This document shows, one piece after another, positions 35,890 to 45,500 of a stretch of DNA of 64,000 nucleotides (position 1 is the first letter of the stretch; each line of letters begins with the position of its first letter). The stretch is taken from positions 62,001 through 126,000 of the forward strand of contig NZLU01000017.1 in the NCBI GenBank assembly GCA_002692725.1, given 5' to 3'. The notes beneath the pieces are model-generated. The model did no database searches. It was not told the origin of the DNA and worked only from the letters and a program-made list of their open reading frames with translations. The stretch is from Ponticaulis sp. (GTDB taxonomy: Bacteria > Pseudomonadota > Alphaproteobacteria > Caulobacterales > Hyphomonadaceae). A program made the position numbers and the translations under genes.

Positions 35890-37116
35890 TCAACCCTGAT
35901 CCCGTGCTGCGAGCGTTCGCAAGCGCAGCGCGTTCAGGCGAATGAAGCCTTCGGCATCCTTCTGATCATAAGCGCCTTTATCATCTTCGAAGGTCACAAG
36001 GAGGTCGTCATAAAGTGAGTGTTGAGACTGACGACCCGCAACCATCACATTGCCCTTATAGAGCTTCAGGCGGACGTCGCCTGAGACCTTTTCCTGGCTC
36101 TTGTCGATCAGTGCCTGGAGCATTTCGCGCTCAGGTGAGAACCAGAACCCATTATAAATCAGCTCCGCATATTTCGGCATAAGCTGATCCTTGAGGTGAC
36201 CGGCCTCCCGATCGAGCGTCAGGGATTCCATGGCACGGTGCGCGTGGAGCAGAATGGTGCCGCCCGGTGTCTCGTAAACACCGCGGGATTTCATGCCGAC
36301 AAACCGGTTTTCGACAAGATCGATGCGGCCAATTCCATTGTCATGGCCGAGCGTATTGAGCGCTGTCAGCATCTCGGCTGCCGTCAGGGGTTTGCCATCG
36401 AGGGAAACCGCATCGCCCTTCTCAAAGCCGATTGTGATTTCAGTCACTTCATCTGGGGCATCCATCGGGCTGATGGTCCGCTGATGCACATATTCCGGCG
36501 CCGACTCCCAAGGGTCTTCCAGGACCTTACCTTCAGAAGACGAGTGAAGCAGGTTCGCATCCACAGAAAACGGCGCCTCACCACGTTTGTCTTTTGCGAT
36601 CGGAATCTGATGCGATTCAGCAAATTCCAGCAAAGCTTCGCGGCTTTTGAATTCCCATTCCCGCCAGGGCGCCACAACCCGGATGTTCGGATTAAGCGCA
36701 TAGGCTGATAATTCGAACCGGACTTGATCATTGCCCTTGCCTGTCGCGCCATGGGCAATCGCGTCCGCGCCGGTTTCTCTGGCGATTTCGACAAGACGTT
36801 TTGTGATCAGAGGACGCGCTATCGACGTGCCCAGAAGATAAGTCCCTTCATAAAGCGCGTTTGCACGAAACATCGGGAAGACGAAATCGCGGACGAATTC
36901 CTCGCGTACATCTTCAATATAGATGTTCTCTTCCTTGATCCCCATCAGTCGCGCTTTATCCCGCGCGGGCCCCAATTCCTCGCCCTGACCAAGATCGGCA
37001 GTGAAGGTCACAACTTCACATCCGAATTCCGTCTGCAGCCATTTGAGGATGATCGATGTATCCAGGCCGCCGGAATATGCGAGGACGACCTTCTTTGGAA
37101 CGGAATGTTTAGACAT
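35890..37116 (-). CDS. argG: Argininosuccinate synthase
   Basis: ArgG condenses citrulline and aspartate with ATP. The 408-residue protein has the N-type ATP pyrophosphatase P-loop AYSGGLDTS (residues 13-21), the Asp-rich [12 protein letters not shown] and the C-terminal family domains. Single gene; argH not in window. Confidence 0.98.
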   Translation of the reverse strand: MSKHSVPKKVVLAYSGGLDTSIILKWLQTEFGCEVVTFTADLGQGEELGPARDKARLMGIKEENIYIEDVREEFVRDFVFPMFRANALYEGTYLLGTSIARPLITKRLVEIARETGADAIAHGATGKGNDQVRFELSAYALNPNIRVVAPWREWEFKSREALLEFAESHQIPIAKDKRGEAPFSVDANLLHSSSEGKVLEDPWESAPEYVHQRTISPMDAPDEVTEITIGFEKGDAVSLDGKPLTAAEMLTALNTLGHDNGIGRIDLVENRFVGMKSRGVYETPGGTILLHAHRAMESLTLDREAGHLKDQLMPKYAELIYNGFWFSPEREMLQALIDKSQEKVSGDVRLKLYKGNVMVAGRQSQHSLYDDLLVTFEDDKGAYDQKDAEGFIRLNALRLRTLAARDQG

Positions 37117-37285
37117 CAGCTTTGATTGCTCTTTCAGGAATTGTGGCGAATTGGGTCAGATTTGCCGCGCACCATATCCATCCGCCACATTCGCGCAAGT
37201 GAATTGCCCTTTTAGCGCCTGTGAGCGGCCACATTTAGCGCCGACCCTATCCTTGTCCGATATTGGCGGGCTGACGGAGGAAGTC

Positions 37286-38026
37286 ATGAAACTTGCGAAA
37301 ACACTTATGGGTGCGCTTTTGGCAATCGGGGCCTGCACCACCGCAACGGCAGAAATCCCGGATGAGAAACAATCCGTGCGTCTGAACACTTATATCCTGC
37401 TCGACCGTACAGGCTCGATGTCTGATCTCTGGGATGAAGCGCTGAGTTCAGTAAACGCCTATGTCGGCAGCGTGATTGAGCCAGATGACGGCCCGCAAGT
37501 CGATAATGACATTACCTTGTCCGTGTTTGATGCACAGGATGGCCTGCAGTACGACACTTTGCGGCGAAACGTCACCGGCGAAGGCTGGAAGGCGCTGACC
37601 AATGATGAGGTCCATCCGCGCGGCACGACACCGTTGCTTGACGCGATTGGCCGGACTGTCGCCATGGCTGAATCGGATGCGCCGGAAAAGGCCGTGATTG
37701 TGATCATGACCGATGGCAAGGAAAATGCCAGCCGCGAGTTTAGTCGCGAAGGCGTTCGGTCTGCCCTGTCTCGCGTTGAAGACAAGGGCTGGGAAGTTGT
37801 GTTCCTGGGCGCAGAATTCGCCAGCTTTGGCGATGCCGATGCGGCCGGCGTTGATCGGTCGCGACAAATGGCCGTTTCTAAGGACCGACTGAGTCAGACC
37901 ATGGACAATCTGGCCAAGAAGAACCGCGCCTATGCGCAGGAACTCGCAGATGACGTTGAATTCAATGAAGCGGATCGCGCAATCGCGGAAGAAGAAGACG
38001 TGAAACAGCGCAAGGGGACGAACTAG
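37286..38026 (+). CDS. VWA-domain protein, exported (possible lipoprotein)
   Basis: From the ATG at 37286 (GGAGG upstream) the 246-residue protein has a signal peptide with a lipobox-like IGAC (residues 14-17) and then a von Willebrand A domain: MIDAS DRTGSM, TTPLLDAIG, and MTDGKENASR. It probably binds a divalent metal and a protein partner in the periplasm. The C-terminal tail is acidic. Longer forms starting upstream run over the argG start and are unlikely. Confidence 0.85.
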   Translation: MKLAKTLMGALLAIGACTTATAEIPDEKQSVRLNTYILLDRTGSMSDLWDEALSSVNAYVGSVIEPDDGPQVDNDITLSVFDAQDGLQYDTLRRNVTGEGWKALTNDEVHPRGTTPLLDAIGRTVAMAESDAPEKAVIVIMTDGKENASREFSREGVRSALSRVEDKGWEVVFLGAEFASFGDADAAGVDRSRQMAVSKDRLSQTMDNLAKKNRAYAQELADDVEFNEADRAIAEEEDVKQRKGTN

Positions 38027-38064
38027 TAACAGGTGCGTATGACCTGATTGCGCTGTCACGCCGA

Positions 38065-38092
38065 AAGAGCCGGGATTTTTCCCGGCTCTTTT
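38065..38092 (+). terminator. Rho-independent terminator after the VWA gene
   Basis: The stem AAGAGCCGGG/CCCGGCTCTT (ten base pairs, loop ATTTTT) is followed by TT. Confidence 0.85.
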
Positions 38093-38202
38093 GCATTCGG
38101 CTGCATCAGTCCAGCCTTATCTCGCCGATTTGATCCTATCCAACTTGTGAGATCCACCCTTTCCTGACAAAGCAAGACAAGCAATGGCAACAAGGCCCTG
38201 AC

Positions 38203-39093
38203 ATGCTGAAATCATTCCTGGCAAAATTTGAAGGAGGTTTTCTGCACGATCTCGTGCTGTCTTATACTCATCATGACATTGCCAATCGGTCTGCTGCGCT
38301 CTCGCTATATGGCCTGATGTCCATCTTCCCCTTCATCGCCATTCTCGTCTGGGTCACAACACTCGCCGGAAGCCCAAGGGAAGTACATTTGTTGATGGGC
38401 CGGTTCTCAGTGTTTCTGCCGCCAGATTTTGCCGAGCTTCTTCACAATGAGGTGGAGTTCAGAACCTCCGTTCCAACGCGAAATTCCATTTTGATGGTCG
38501 CGTTCCACTCCTCGCTTCTGCTCTTCAGTGCAGGCTCCTCTCTTCGGTCGCTGCTGTTCAGTTTCCGTCAGATCGCCGGAGCGGATGATCGCATAGGCAT
38601 TGTTGGAATCGTGATGCGGTCGGTTCTCTTCATGATCCCGATCTTCTTCTCGGTGTTCGTATCTTCCGTGATCATCGGTGCGATGAGCTATCTGATCATC
38701 ACCTTCGCCTCAGCGATCCACATGACCTGGCTGATCTCGCCCCTTTTATGGTTGGTGGTCACACTGCTCATGATCGGCTTTCTGAACGGTGTTTATGCGT
38801 CCAGCCTGATCGGTCACCAGACCGTTCCCATACACGGCTGGCTTGGCTCGGTCAGCGCGGCCGTCCTGATTATCATCAGCACAATTGGTCTCACCATGTA
38901 TTTCCGGCTGAATGTGGAAAACCGCGATTGGGTTGGCTCTCCGGGCTTCATCGTGAATGTGCTGTTATGGTTTTACGCCTGCGCAAATTGCTTTCTCATT
39001 GGTGCGTTGATCAACGCCACGCTGGCGAAACGCCGAAAACGCCAGAAAGCTAGCGTCGCCGGCCGCCGAGCACGCCCCGCAGCAGATACCTGA
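38203..39093 (+). CDS. YihY/BrkB family membrane protein
   Basis: The 296-residue protein has about six membrane helices and matches the YihY/virulence-factor BrkB family: an N-terminal basic segment, NRSAALSLYGLMSIFPFIAIL and RSLLFSFRQIAG. It is an inner-membrane protein of unproven role. Its last 44 bases overlap the HerA-like gene on the other strand. Confidence 0.88.
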   Translation: MLKSFLAKFEGGFLHDLVLSYTHHDIANRSAALSLYGLMSIFPFIAILVWVTTLAGSPREVHLLMGRFSVFLPPDFAELLHNEVEFRTSVPTRNSILMVAFHSSLLLFSAGSSLRSLLFSFRQIAGADDRIGIVGIVMRSVLFMIPIFFSVFVSSVIIGAMSYLIITFASAIHMTWLISPLLWLVVTLLMIGFLNGVYASSLIGHQTVPIHGWLGSVSAAVLIIISTIGLTMYFRLNVENRDWVGSPGFIVNVLLWFYACANCFLIGALINATLAKRRKRQKASVAGRRARPAADT

Positions 39094-40549
39094 CAATCTC
39101 GCGCGAAAGCATGCGTGCGCCGGATTTAACCGCGGCCTCTCCGACGGATTGACGGTTTGACCGACGCCGCGATGAAGAGCGTGACTTGGCTTTCTTTTCT
39201 TTCTCACGCGCTTCTGCCCTGGCCAGCTCTTCGGCCTCTTTAGCAGCCTTGTCTTCGCGGCGCTCAAGCTCTTCATAAGCGGAATCCCGGTCGAGCGCGT
39301 CATCATATTGCGTCCCCACCGGGCTGTCCGACATAACATCCCGACGTTCGCTCTCAGTCGCAGGCCCCAATCGCGACGCCGGTGGCCGGATGAGCGTACG
39401 AGCGACAACGTTCGGAACGCCTTTGCGATCAAGCGTCGATACCAGCGCCTCGCCGACACCGAGATCAGTAATAACCTCTTGGGTGTCAAAATCGGGATTC
39501 TCACGGAAACTCTCGGCTGCTGCCTTCACAGCCTTGCGTTCTGAGGGCGTGTAGGCCCGAAGTGCATGCTGGATGCGATTGCCCAATTGCGCCAGGACGC
39601 TGTCTGGAATATCGCGCGGGTTCTGGGTCACGAAATAGACGCCCACCCCTTTCGACCGGATCAGCTTCACCACTTGATCAATTTTGTCGAGCAGCGCTTT
39701 CGGCGCACTGTCAAAAAGAAGATGCGCTTCATCAAAGAAAAACACCAGTTTGGGTTTATCGGGATCACCGACCTCTGGAAGATCCTCAAACAATTCGGAC
39801 AAGAGCCAGAGCAGGAAAGTGCAATAAAGACGTGGACTGTTGATGAGCCGGGTCGCGTCCATCACATTCACATAGCCTCGGCCATCGCGGGAGGTGCGCA
39901 GGAGATCGTCGAGTTTCAGCGCCGGTTCACCGAAAAAGAGCTCGCCCCCATCACGCTCCAGAACGAGCAATCGCCGCTGTATTGCGCCAAGACTGGCGGT
40001 CGAGACGTTTCCATATTCAAGACCGATTTCGGCGCGGTTTTCACCGACAAACACCAGAAGTTTGCGAAGGTCTTTGAGGTCCAGAAGCAGGAAATTGTTA
40101 TCGTCTGCCACCTCAAATGCGATTGTAAGAATACCTTCCTGAACCTCATTCAGTTCCAGAAGACGCGCCAGAATGGTCGGCCCCATCTCCGCCATTGTGG
40201 TCCGGACCGGATGTCCTTTTTCGCCAAACACATCCCAGAAAATTGTCGGAGCAGCCCCATATTCGTAGGGGTTCAGACCAATCGTTTCCGCGCGTGCATG
40301 AAGTTTGTCATGGAGTTTGTGATCCGCACTGCCTGGCTGAGAGATACCAGACAGATCACCCTTCACGTCGGCGCAAAACACCGGAACACCGGCATCCGAA
40401 AACCCCTGTGCCAGAATTTGCAAGGTGACCGTCTTTCCTGTGCCCGTTGCGCCTGCGATGAGACCATGCCGGTTGGCCCGGCTGAGCAATAATTCCTGCG
40501 CCTCATTCTGTGAGGCTCCACCGCCGCCAAGAAAAATCGAATCGCTCAT
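39050..40549 (-). CDS. HerA-like ATPase (DUF853, YjgR type)
   Basis: From the ATG at 40549 (GGGGAG upstream) the 499-residue protein has a Walker A GATGTGKT near residue 32, a Walker B-like LVFFFDEAHLLFD and the DUF853 C-terminal domain ending in a basic Arg/Ser-rich tail. It is probably a soluble hexameric ATPase. No NurA, SIR2 or nuclease neighbours, so no defence-system evidence. An ATG at 40567 is the alternative start. Confidence 0.92.
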   Translation of the reverse strand: MSDSIFLGGGGASQNEAQELLLSRANRHGLIAGATGTGKTVTLQILAQGFSDAGVPVFCADVKGDLSGISQPGSADHKLHDKLHARAETIGLNPYEYGAAPTIFWDVFGEKGHPVRTTMAEMGPTILARLLELNEVQEGILTIAFEVADDNNFLLLDLKDLRKLLVFVGENRAEIGLEYGNVSTASLGAIQRRLLVLERDGGELFFGEPALKLDDLLRTSRDGRGYVNVMDATRLINSPRLYCTFLLWLLSELFEDLPEVGDPDKPKLVFFFDEAHLLFDSAPKALLDKIDQVVKLIRSKGVGVYFVTQNPRDIPDSVLAQLGNRIQHALRAYTPSERKAVKAAAESFRENPDFDTQEVITDLGVGEALVSTLDRKGVPNVVARTLIRPPASRLGPATESERRDVMSDSPVGTQYDDALDRDSAYEELERREDKAAKEAEELARAEAREKEKKAKSRSSSRRRSNRQSVGEAAVKSGARMLSREIVRYLLRGVLGGRRR

Positions 40550-40683
40550 ATCAGCACTCCCCTGCACCAGATTATCTGCGCCTCACGGACCAACTGCGTC
40601 AACTGCGGCTTGCCTGCTAACCGTCCCATACGCATACTCAGAACAACAATATGCGGGATAAACCCGTCAGGGAGGAGATCACA

Positions 40684-42015
40684 TTGACACTTAAACACCT
40701 GGTATCCGGCACCTCGTTTGCCGCAATTCTATTATTGTCGTCGGCCTGTGCGCCAGCCAGCGAAGACAGCGCCACTGAACAATCCGCAGCAGACACCTCT
40801 TCGACACCCGAGACCTCAGCCCCCGAACCACAAGCTGTTTCAGGCATTGATGTTTCGGACCCTGAATCAGTTGGTTTCTCGACAGCAGGATTGCAGGCGC
40901 TAGACGCCGATTACCAAGCACTCGTCGAGGATGGAAAGCTGGCCGGCTTGGTCTGGCTTGTGTCGCGCCATGGCAAAATCGTTACCCTCAATTCGCATGG
41001 CGTTCTGAGCTACGAAACCCAAGAACCGGTCAAACCGGATTCCATTTTCCGCATTGCCTCGATGACCAAACCCATCACCGGCGTTGCAATGATGATGCTG
41101 TGGGAAGAGGGAAAATGGAAACTCGATGACCCGGTTTCAAAATACATCCCGGAATTCGTAGATCTGGAAGTCAAAACGGCGGATGGCGGCACTGAGCCCA
41201 TGGCGTCGCCCATGACGATGGCGCAATTGATGTCCCACTCAGCGGGTTTTGGCGTGTCAGCGACCTATAACGGCGTAAATCTCTCTGAGAGCGACCTTCA
41301 GGGCATGATCGACAAATTGGCACAGCTTCCACTCGAGACGCAGCCGGGAACCGCCTGGGATTACGGTCCCAGCGTCAATGTGCAGGCTTACATCGTTGAA
41401 AAACTGTCAGGCCAGTCATTGGATCAATTTTTCGAAGAACGGATATTCGAGCCCCTCGGCATGGACGATACTGGCTTCTGGGTCCCATCTGACAAGCAAC
41501 ACCGCGTGACGCGGATCTATGATTATGAAGAGGATGGTTCTCTCGGCATGATGCCGGAGCGCCTCCAGAATGAAGTTCCGCAATTCTTGTCGGGCAGCGG
41601 CGGCCTCTTTTCTACCCCGCTTGATTACTGGGCCTTCACACAGATGCTACAGGGAGAAGGCGCTTATCAGGGTGAGCGCCTGCTACAGTCTGAAACCGTT
41701 CTGAAAATGCGTGAGAATGTGCTTGATGCCGGGGTCCCGGTCGATCTCTACGGTCCAGATATGCCGGGCATTGGCTTTGGGATGGATTTTGCCGTCGTGA
41801 TGGACAAGGAAGCCGCCGGCAACAAGCAGAATGTCGGCTCCTATTATTGGGGTGGATTTTTCGGCACCAGTTTCTGGATCGACCCTGTCGATGATCTCGT
41901 CTTCATCGCCTTCATCCAGAATAACAATGGCTCTAATCCTTATCAGGGCACACCGCCTGTTCGGAATATGGCGATCGATGCGCTTTACTCTGCCTTGGAA
42001 GATCCTTCAAAATAA
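40684..42015 (+). CDS. Serine hydrolase lipoprotein (beta-lactamase/class C family)
   Basis: A TTG at 40684 is six bases after a perfect GGAGGAG (40671-40677), so I take TTG as the start; the upstream ATG at 40651 lies before that site. The product then begins MTLKHLVSGTSFAAILLLSS and has the lipobox SSAC, hence a lipoprotein. The catalytic SMTK (Ser-x-x-Lys) and the class C beta-lactamase fold follow. It may act on D-Ala peptides or esters. Three Glu/Pro/Ser/Thr-rich stretches form a linker to the catalytic domain. Confidence 0.9.
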   Translation: MTLKHLVSGTSFAAILLLSSACAPASEDSATEQSAADTSSTPETSAPEPQAVSGIDVSDPESVGFSTAGLQALDADYQALVEDGKLAGLVWLVSRHGKIVTLNSHGVLSYETQEPVKPDSIFRIASMTKPITGVAMMMLWEEGKWKLDDPVSKYIPEFVDLEVKTADGGTEPMASPMTMAQLMSHSAGFGVSATYNGVNLSESDLQGMIDKLAQLPLETQPGTAWDYGPSVNVQAYIVEKLSGQSLDQFFEERIFEPLGMDDTGFWVPSDKQHRVTRIYDYEEDGSLGMMPERLQNEVPQFLSGSGGLFSTPLDYWAFTQMLQGEGAYQGERLLQSETVLKMRENVLDAGVPVDLYGPDMPGIGFGMDFAVVMDKEAAGNKQNVGSYYWGGFFGTSFWIDPVDDLVFIAFIQNNNGSNPYQGTPPVRNMAIDALYSALEDPSK

Positions 42016-42130
42016 GCTGATAAGGCTATTCTGGCGAATTAGGGCCGCGGGACTACATGGAACTCGCGGTCCATTCAATTAAAAATTCGCAATATATATT
42101 CAGCTCTTCGCGCCTGAGAACGCAAACATG

Positions 42131-42159
42131 TTGACAATACAACATATTGTTCCTGTAAT
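42131..42159 (+). promoter_or_regulatory. Strong sigma-70-type promoter
   Basis: TTGACA (42131-42136) and TGTAAT (42154-42159) are 17 bases apart in an A+T-rich block. No large gene follows for 380 bases; the nearest is a small frame at 42204-42371. Confidence 0.55.
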
Positions 42160-42203
42160 GTTTCTGTAGTGTTTGTGTTTTGTATACCATATCAAAAAGA
42201 AGT

Positions 42204-42371
42204 GTGTTCACTTCCGAATTTTTGCAGTTTGCGAACGATTCAAAGCTTGGCAAAACCGTATATAGCCCTCATATAGCCGCTCTTGGCTTCATGACTGTTC
42301 TGTTACTGACAGTCTTATGGAATGGGCCTCCGCGTACGTCCCCCACCCAGCCTGCGGAATTAAGGCCCTAA
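42204..42371 (+). CDS. Possible 55-residue membrane protein
   Basis: A GTG start at 42204, preceded by AAAAAGAAG, gives a product with one hydrophobic segment (IAALGFMTVLLLTVLW) followed by NGPPRTSP. It lies inside an otherwise gene-free 520-base gap, 45 bases downstream of a good promoter and ends just before a hairpin. The coding nature is uncertain; it may be a non-coding transcript. Confidence 0.4.
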   Translation: MFTSEFLQFANDSKLGKTVYSPHIAALGFMTVLLLTVLWNGPPRTSPTQPAELRP

Positions 42372-42405
42372 GGACCCGTCAGACATGTCCCCGTTTGACG
42401 GGTCC
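42372..42405 (+). terminator. Hairpin ending the small transcription unit
   Basis: GGACCCGTCA and TGACGGGTCC pair in a ten-base stem with a 14-base loop. It is followed by a C/T-rich stretch without a T run, so a weak or factor-aided terminator. Confidence 0.5.
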
Positions 42406-42537
42406 GCCCCCCTCTCTCAAATATGTCTGTAAGCAAGGTTTAAAGACTTGCTGACAAACTCTCCTTCAGCGCGATTTCATGGTTGTCACAAATGGCACAT
42501 GCTGTCTCATTAGAGTGCGCTAAACGGAGTTGATCAC

Positions 42538-45500
42538 ATGTCTGCCCTGCCCATCACTCAACAACATTCACTGAGTGACCTAATGACCGCCGCATCGTCT
42601 TTAAGCTGGGAAGATCAGGCAGGACCGACCGCTCCGTTTGTTGAGAGCTATCTGCAGCAAAGTCATGCGTCGATCGATCTTCTCAATCACCCCAATCTAT
42701 CAATTGGCGATATTGCCCGCTATCTGAGCGAATTCTGGAATTGGTCGAATATCCGGTCCAAGGGCTCTCAGCTGATTCGCGTGCGCCATGTTCAGCCTGA
42801 AAAATCCGGACAGGACCCAATCTCTCTGTTGGAAGTCGTTGGAACCGACAGGCCATTCCTTGTTGGGTCCATTCTGGGGGCCTGCCGCGAATTGAATATT
42901 CAGACCGGCATGCTGCTTCACCCCATTCTAGAGCACGACCGGACTGTGGACGGTCGTCGCACTGTCTCCAATGGTGAACAGAACGAATCCTATATTCAGG
43001 TCTATCTGGAACATTTGGATGGCGCGACGTCTGACCGGCTTGAGGCTGAAGTGCGTCGCACATTGAACGAAGTGCGGCTCAGCGTTCAGGACTTCACCGA
43101 GATGCAGGAGCGCATGCTCGCAGCTGCGGAGACGGTCGCCGGGCTCTCGCACCTGGATCCCGGCATTGCAGAAGAGGCATCAGAGTTTCTCAAATGGCTC
43201 GCCTATAATCACTTCACCTTTCTTGGAAGCCGGTATTACAATTTCGTCCAGCGGGACGATGGAAGTCTTGCTGCAGAAGAGCCTGAAATTATTCCAGATT
43301 CCAGTCTGGGCATCCTCCGCGATCTTGACCGGTTTATCCTTCAACGCGGCAGTGAGCCGACCATAATCACCAGCCAGATTTCTGACTTTCTAAATGAGCC
43401 CACCCCGATCATTGTTGCCAAAGCCAGCCTGCAATCCCGAGTGCACCGCAGGGTTCGCGCAGATTATATCGGTGTCAAAACCTATGATGATAACGGCCAG
43501 GTCACGGGCGAAATTCGGTTTGCCGGTCTGTTTACCGCGGACGCTTATAATGCGCTCACGCGCGATGTTCCGCTCATCCGTCAGAAGGTGACGCAAGTCC
43601 TCGAAGCCGCCGGAAAACGTCCGGGGAGTCACGATGCCAATGCGCTCAAGAACATTCTTGAGACCTATCCGCGCGATGAGTTATTTCAGATTTCGCCGGA
43701 TGATCTTCTGAGTATTTCGACCAGTATTCTTCAGTTGCAAGAGCGTGCTGAGACGCGGATTTTTCTCCGCCGCGACCAGTTTGATCGATATCTGACCGCG
43801 TTGGTCTATGTGCCCCGCGAATCCTTTAATTCTGAATTGCGCGCCCGGATTGCCAAACGGCTGGAGCAGGCTTTTAGCGCAAGTCTGATTGCGTTTTATC
43901 CAAGCTTCAGTGATTCCCCACTGGCGCGGATCCATTTTATTTTCGACCTCAAACCAGGCCATCCAGAACCCAATATCAAAGAGCTCGAACACGAAATTGC
44001 GCGGCTCGCGCGCAGTTGGAATGACGAAGTTCGTGGCCTTGTTCGCACCCAGAAACTGAGCCTTCCAAGCGAATTGGAAGAAGATCAGATCACAAGCGCC
44101 TTCAATCTCGCTTATAAGGAAGCATTCAGCCCGGAACAGGCGCTGCAGGATCTTAGTCTCCTGCTTGATCTAACCGAGGATCGCCCGGTCTCCATGCGCG
44201 CCAGCCGGGGCGAGCATGACCCGCTATCGGTTATTCGTGCCCGAATTTATGCCTATGCTGAGCCGATTCAGCTGTCCGCATGCGTGCCGGTTTTCGAAAA
44301 CATGGGACTATATGTGGTCTCTGAGGTCGGCTATCCGGTTAAAAGCTCTCCCGATGACGACCAGCCGCGCTGGGTTCACACTCTCAGCATGCGATCCGCC
44401 GACCAATCACCCATTGATCTGGCCCGCACCAAGGTCGCGCTTGAAGATGCATTTGAAGCTGTTTGGACCCATAAAACAGAGAATGACGGGTTCAACAGAC
44501 TGGTCCTGTCCATGGGTGCAACCTGGCGCGAAGCCGCTCTTTTCCGGACATTGTCTCGCTATCGGAAACAGACCGGCCTCGACCCGGCCCAGGGAACGCA
44601 GATCGCTGCGCTCGCCCGCAATCCCGAAATTACACAACTCTTACTACACTGTTTCTCAACGAGATTCGATCCCGATCGGGACATGAGTCTGGAGGAACGT
44701 AAGAGCGCCTGTTCGGATATATCGCACGCGATTACAGAAGCGCTTAATGCCGTTGAATCCCTTGATGAAGATCGCGTACTTCGTCGACTATCAGAGTTGA
44801 TCCATGCGATTACAAGGACATCATTCTATCAGATCAATGAGAATGGTGAACCGCACTCCCAGATCGCTATCAAGATTGCGAGCCGTGAACTCGAAGCACT
44901 CCCAGAGCCACGCCCCTTCCGGGAGATCTTTGTCTGGTCGCCCCATGTCGAAGGGGTTCACCTGCGCTTTGGTCCCGTTGCGCGCGGTGGTCTGCGTTGG
45001 TCAGATCGGCGTGATGACTTCCGAACCGAGGTATTAGGCCTCGTCAAAGCGCAACAAGTGAAAAACGCTGTCATTGTTCCCGTCGGCTCAAAGGGCGGGT
45101 TTTATCCGAAACAATTACCCATTGATGGCGATCGCGAAGCCATTCGGGATGAGGGTATTCGGTCGTACAAGACCTTTATTACGTCACTTCTCATGTTGAC
45201 GGATAATCTGGTTGATGGCGAGCCGAAGCACCCCAAACGGACAGTCATCTGGGATCAGCCGGACCCTTATCTGGTCGTGGCCGCCGACAAAGGCACAGCG
45301 ACGTTTTCAGATATCGCAAACGAGATCAGCGAATCCTTTGGATTCTGGCTCGGTGACGCCTTCGCTTCGGGTGGTTCGGCGGGGTATGACCATAAGAAAA
45401 TGGGTATTACCGCCCGTGGTGCCTGGGTGGCCGTGCAGCGTCACTTCCGGGAAATTGGAAAAGACATTCAAACAGAGCGGTTTTCCGTGATCGGTGTGGG

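Noticed and set aside
39050-40549. Anti-phage HerA system
   Set aside because: No NurA, SIR2, DUF4297 or other nuclease neighbour; the protein is the widespread DUF853/YjgR type.
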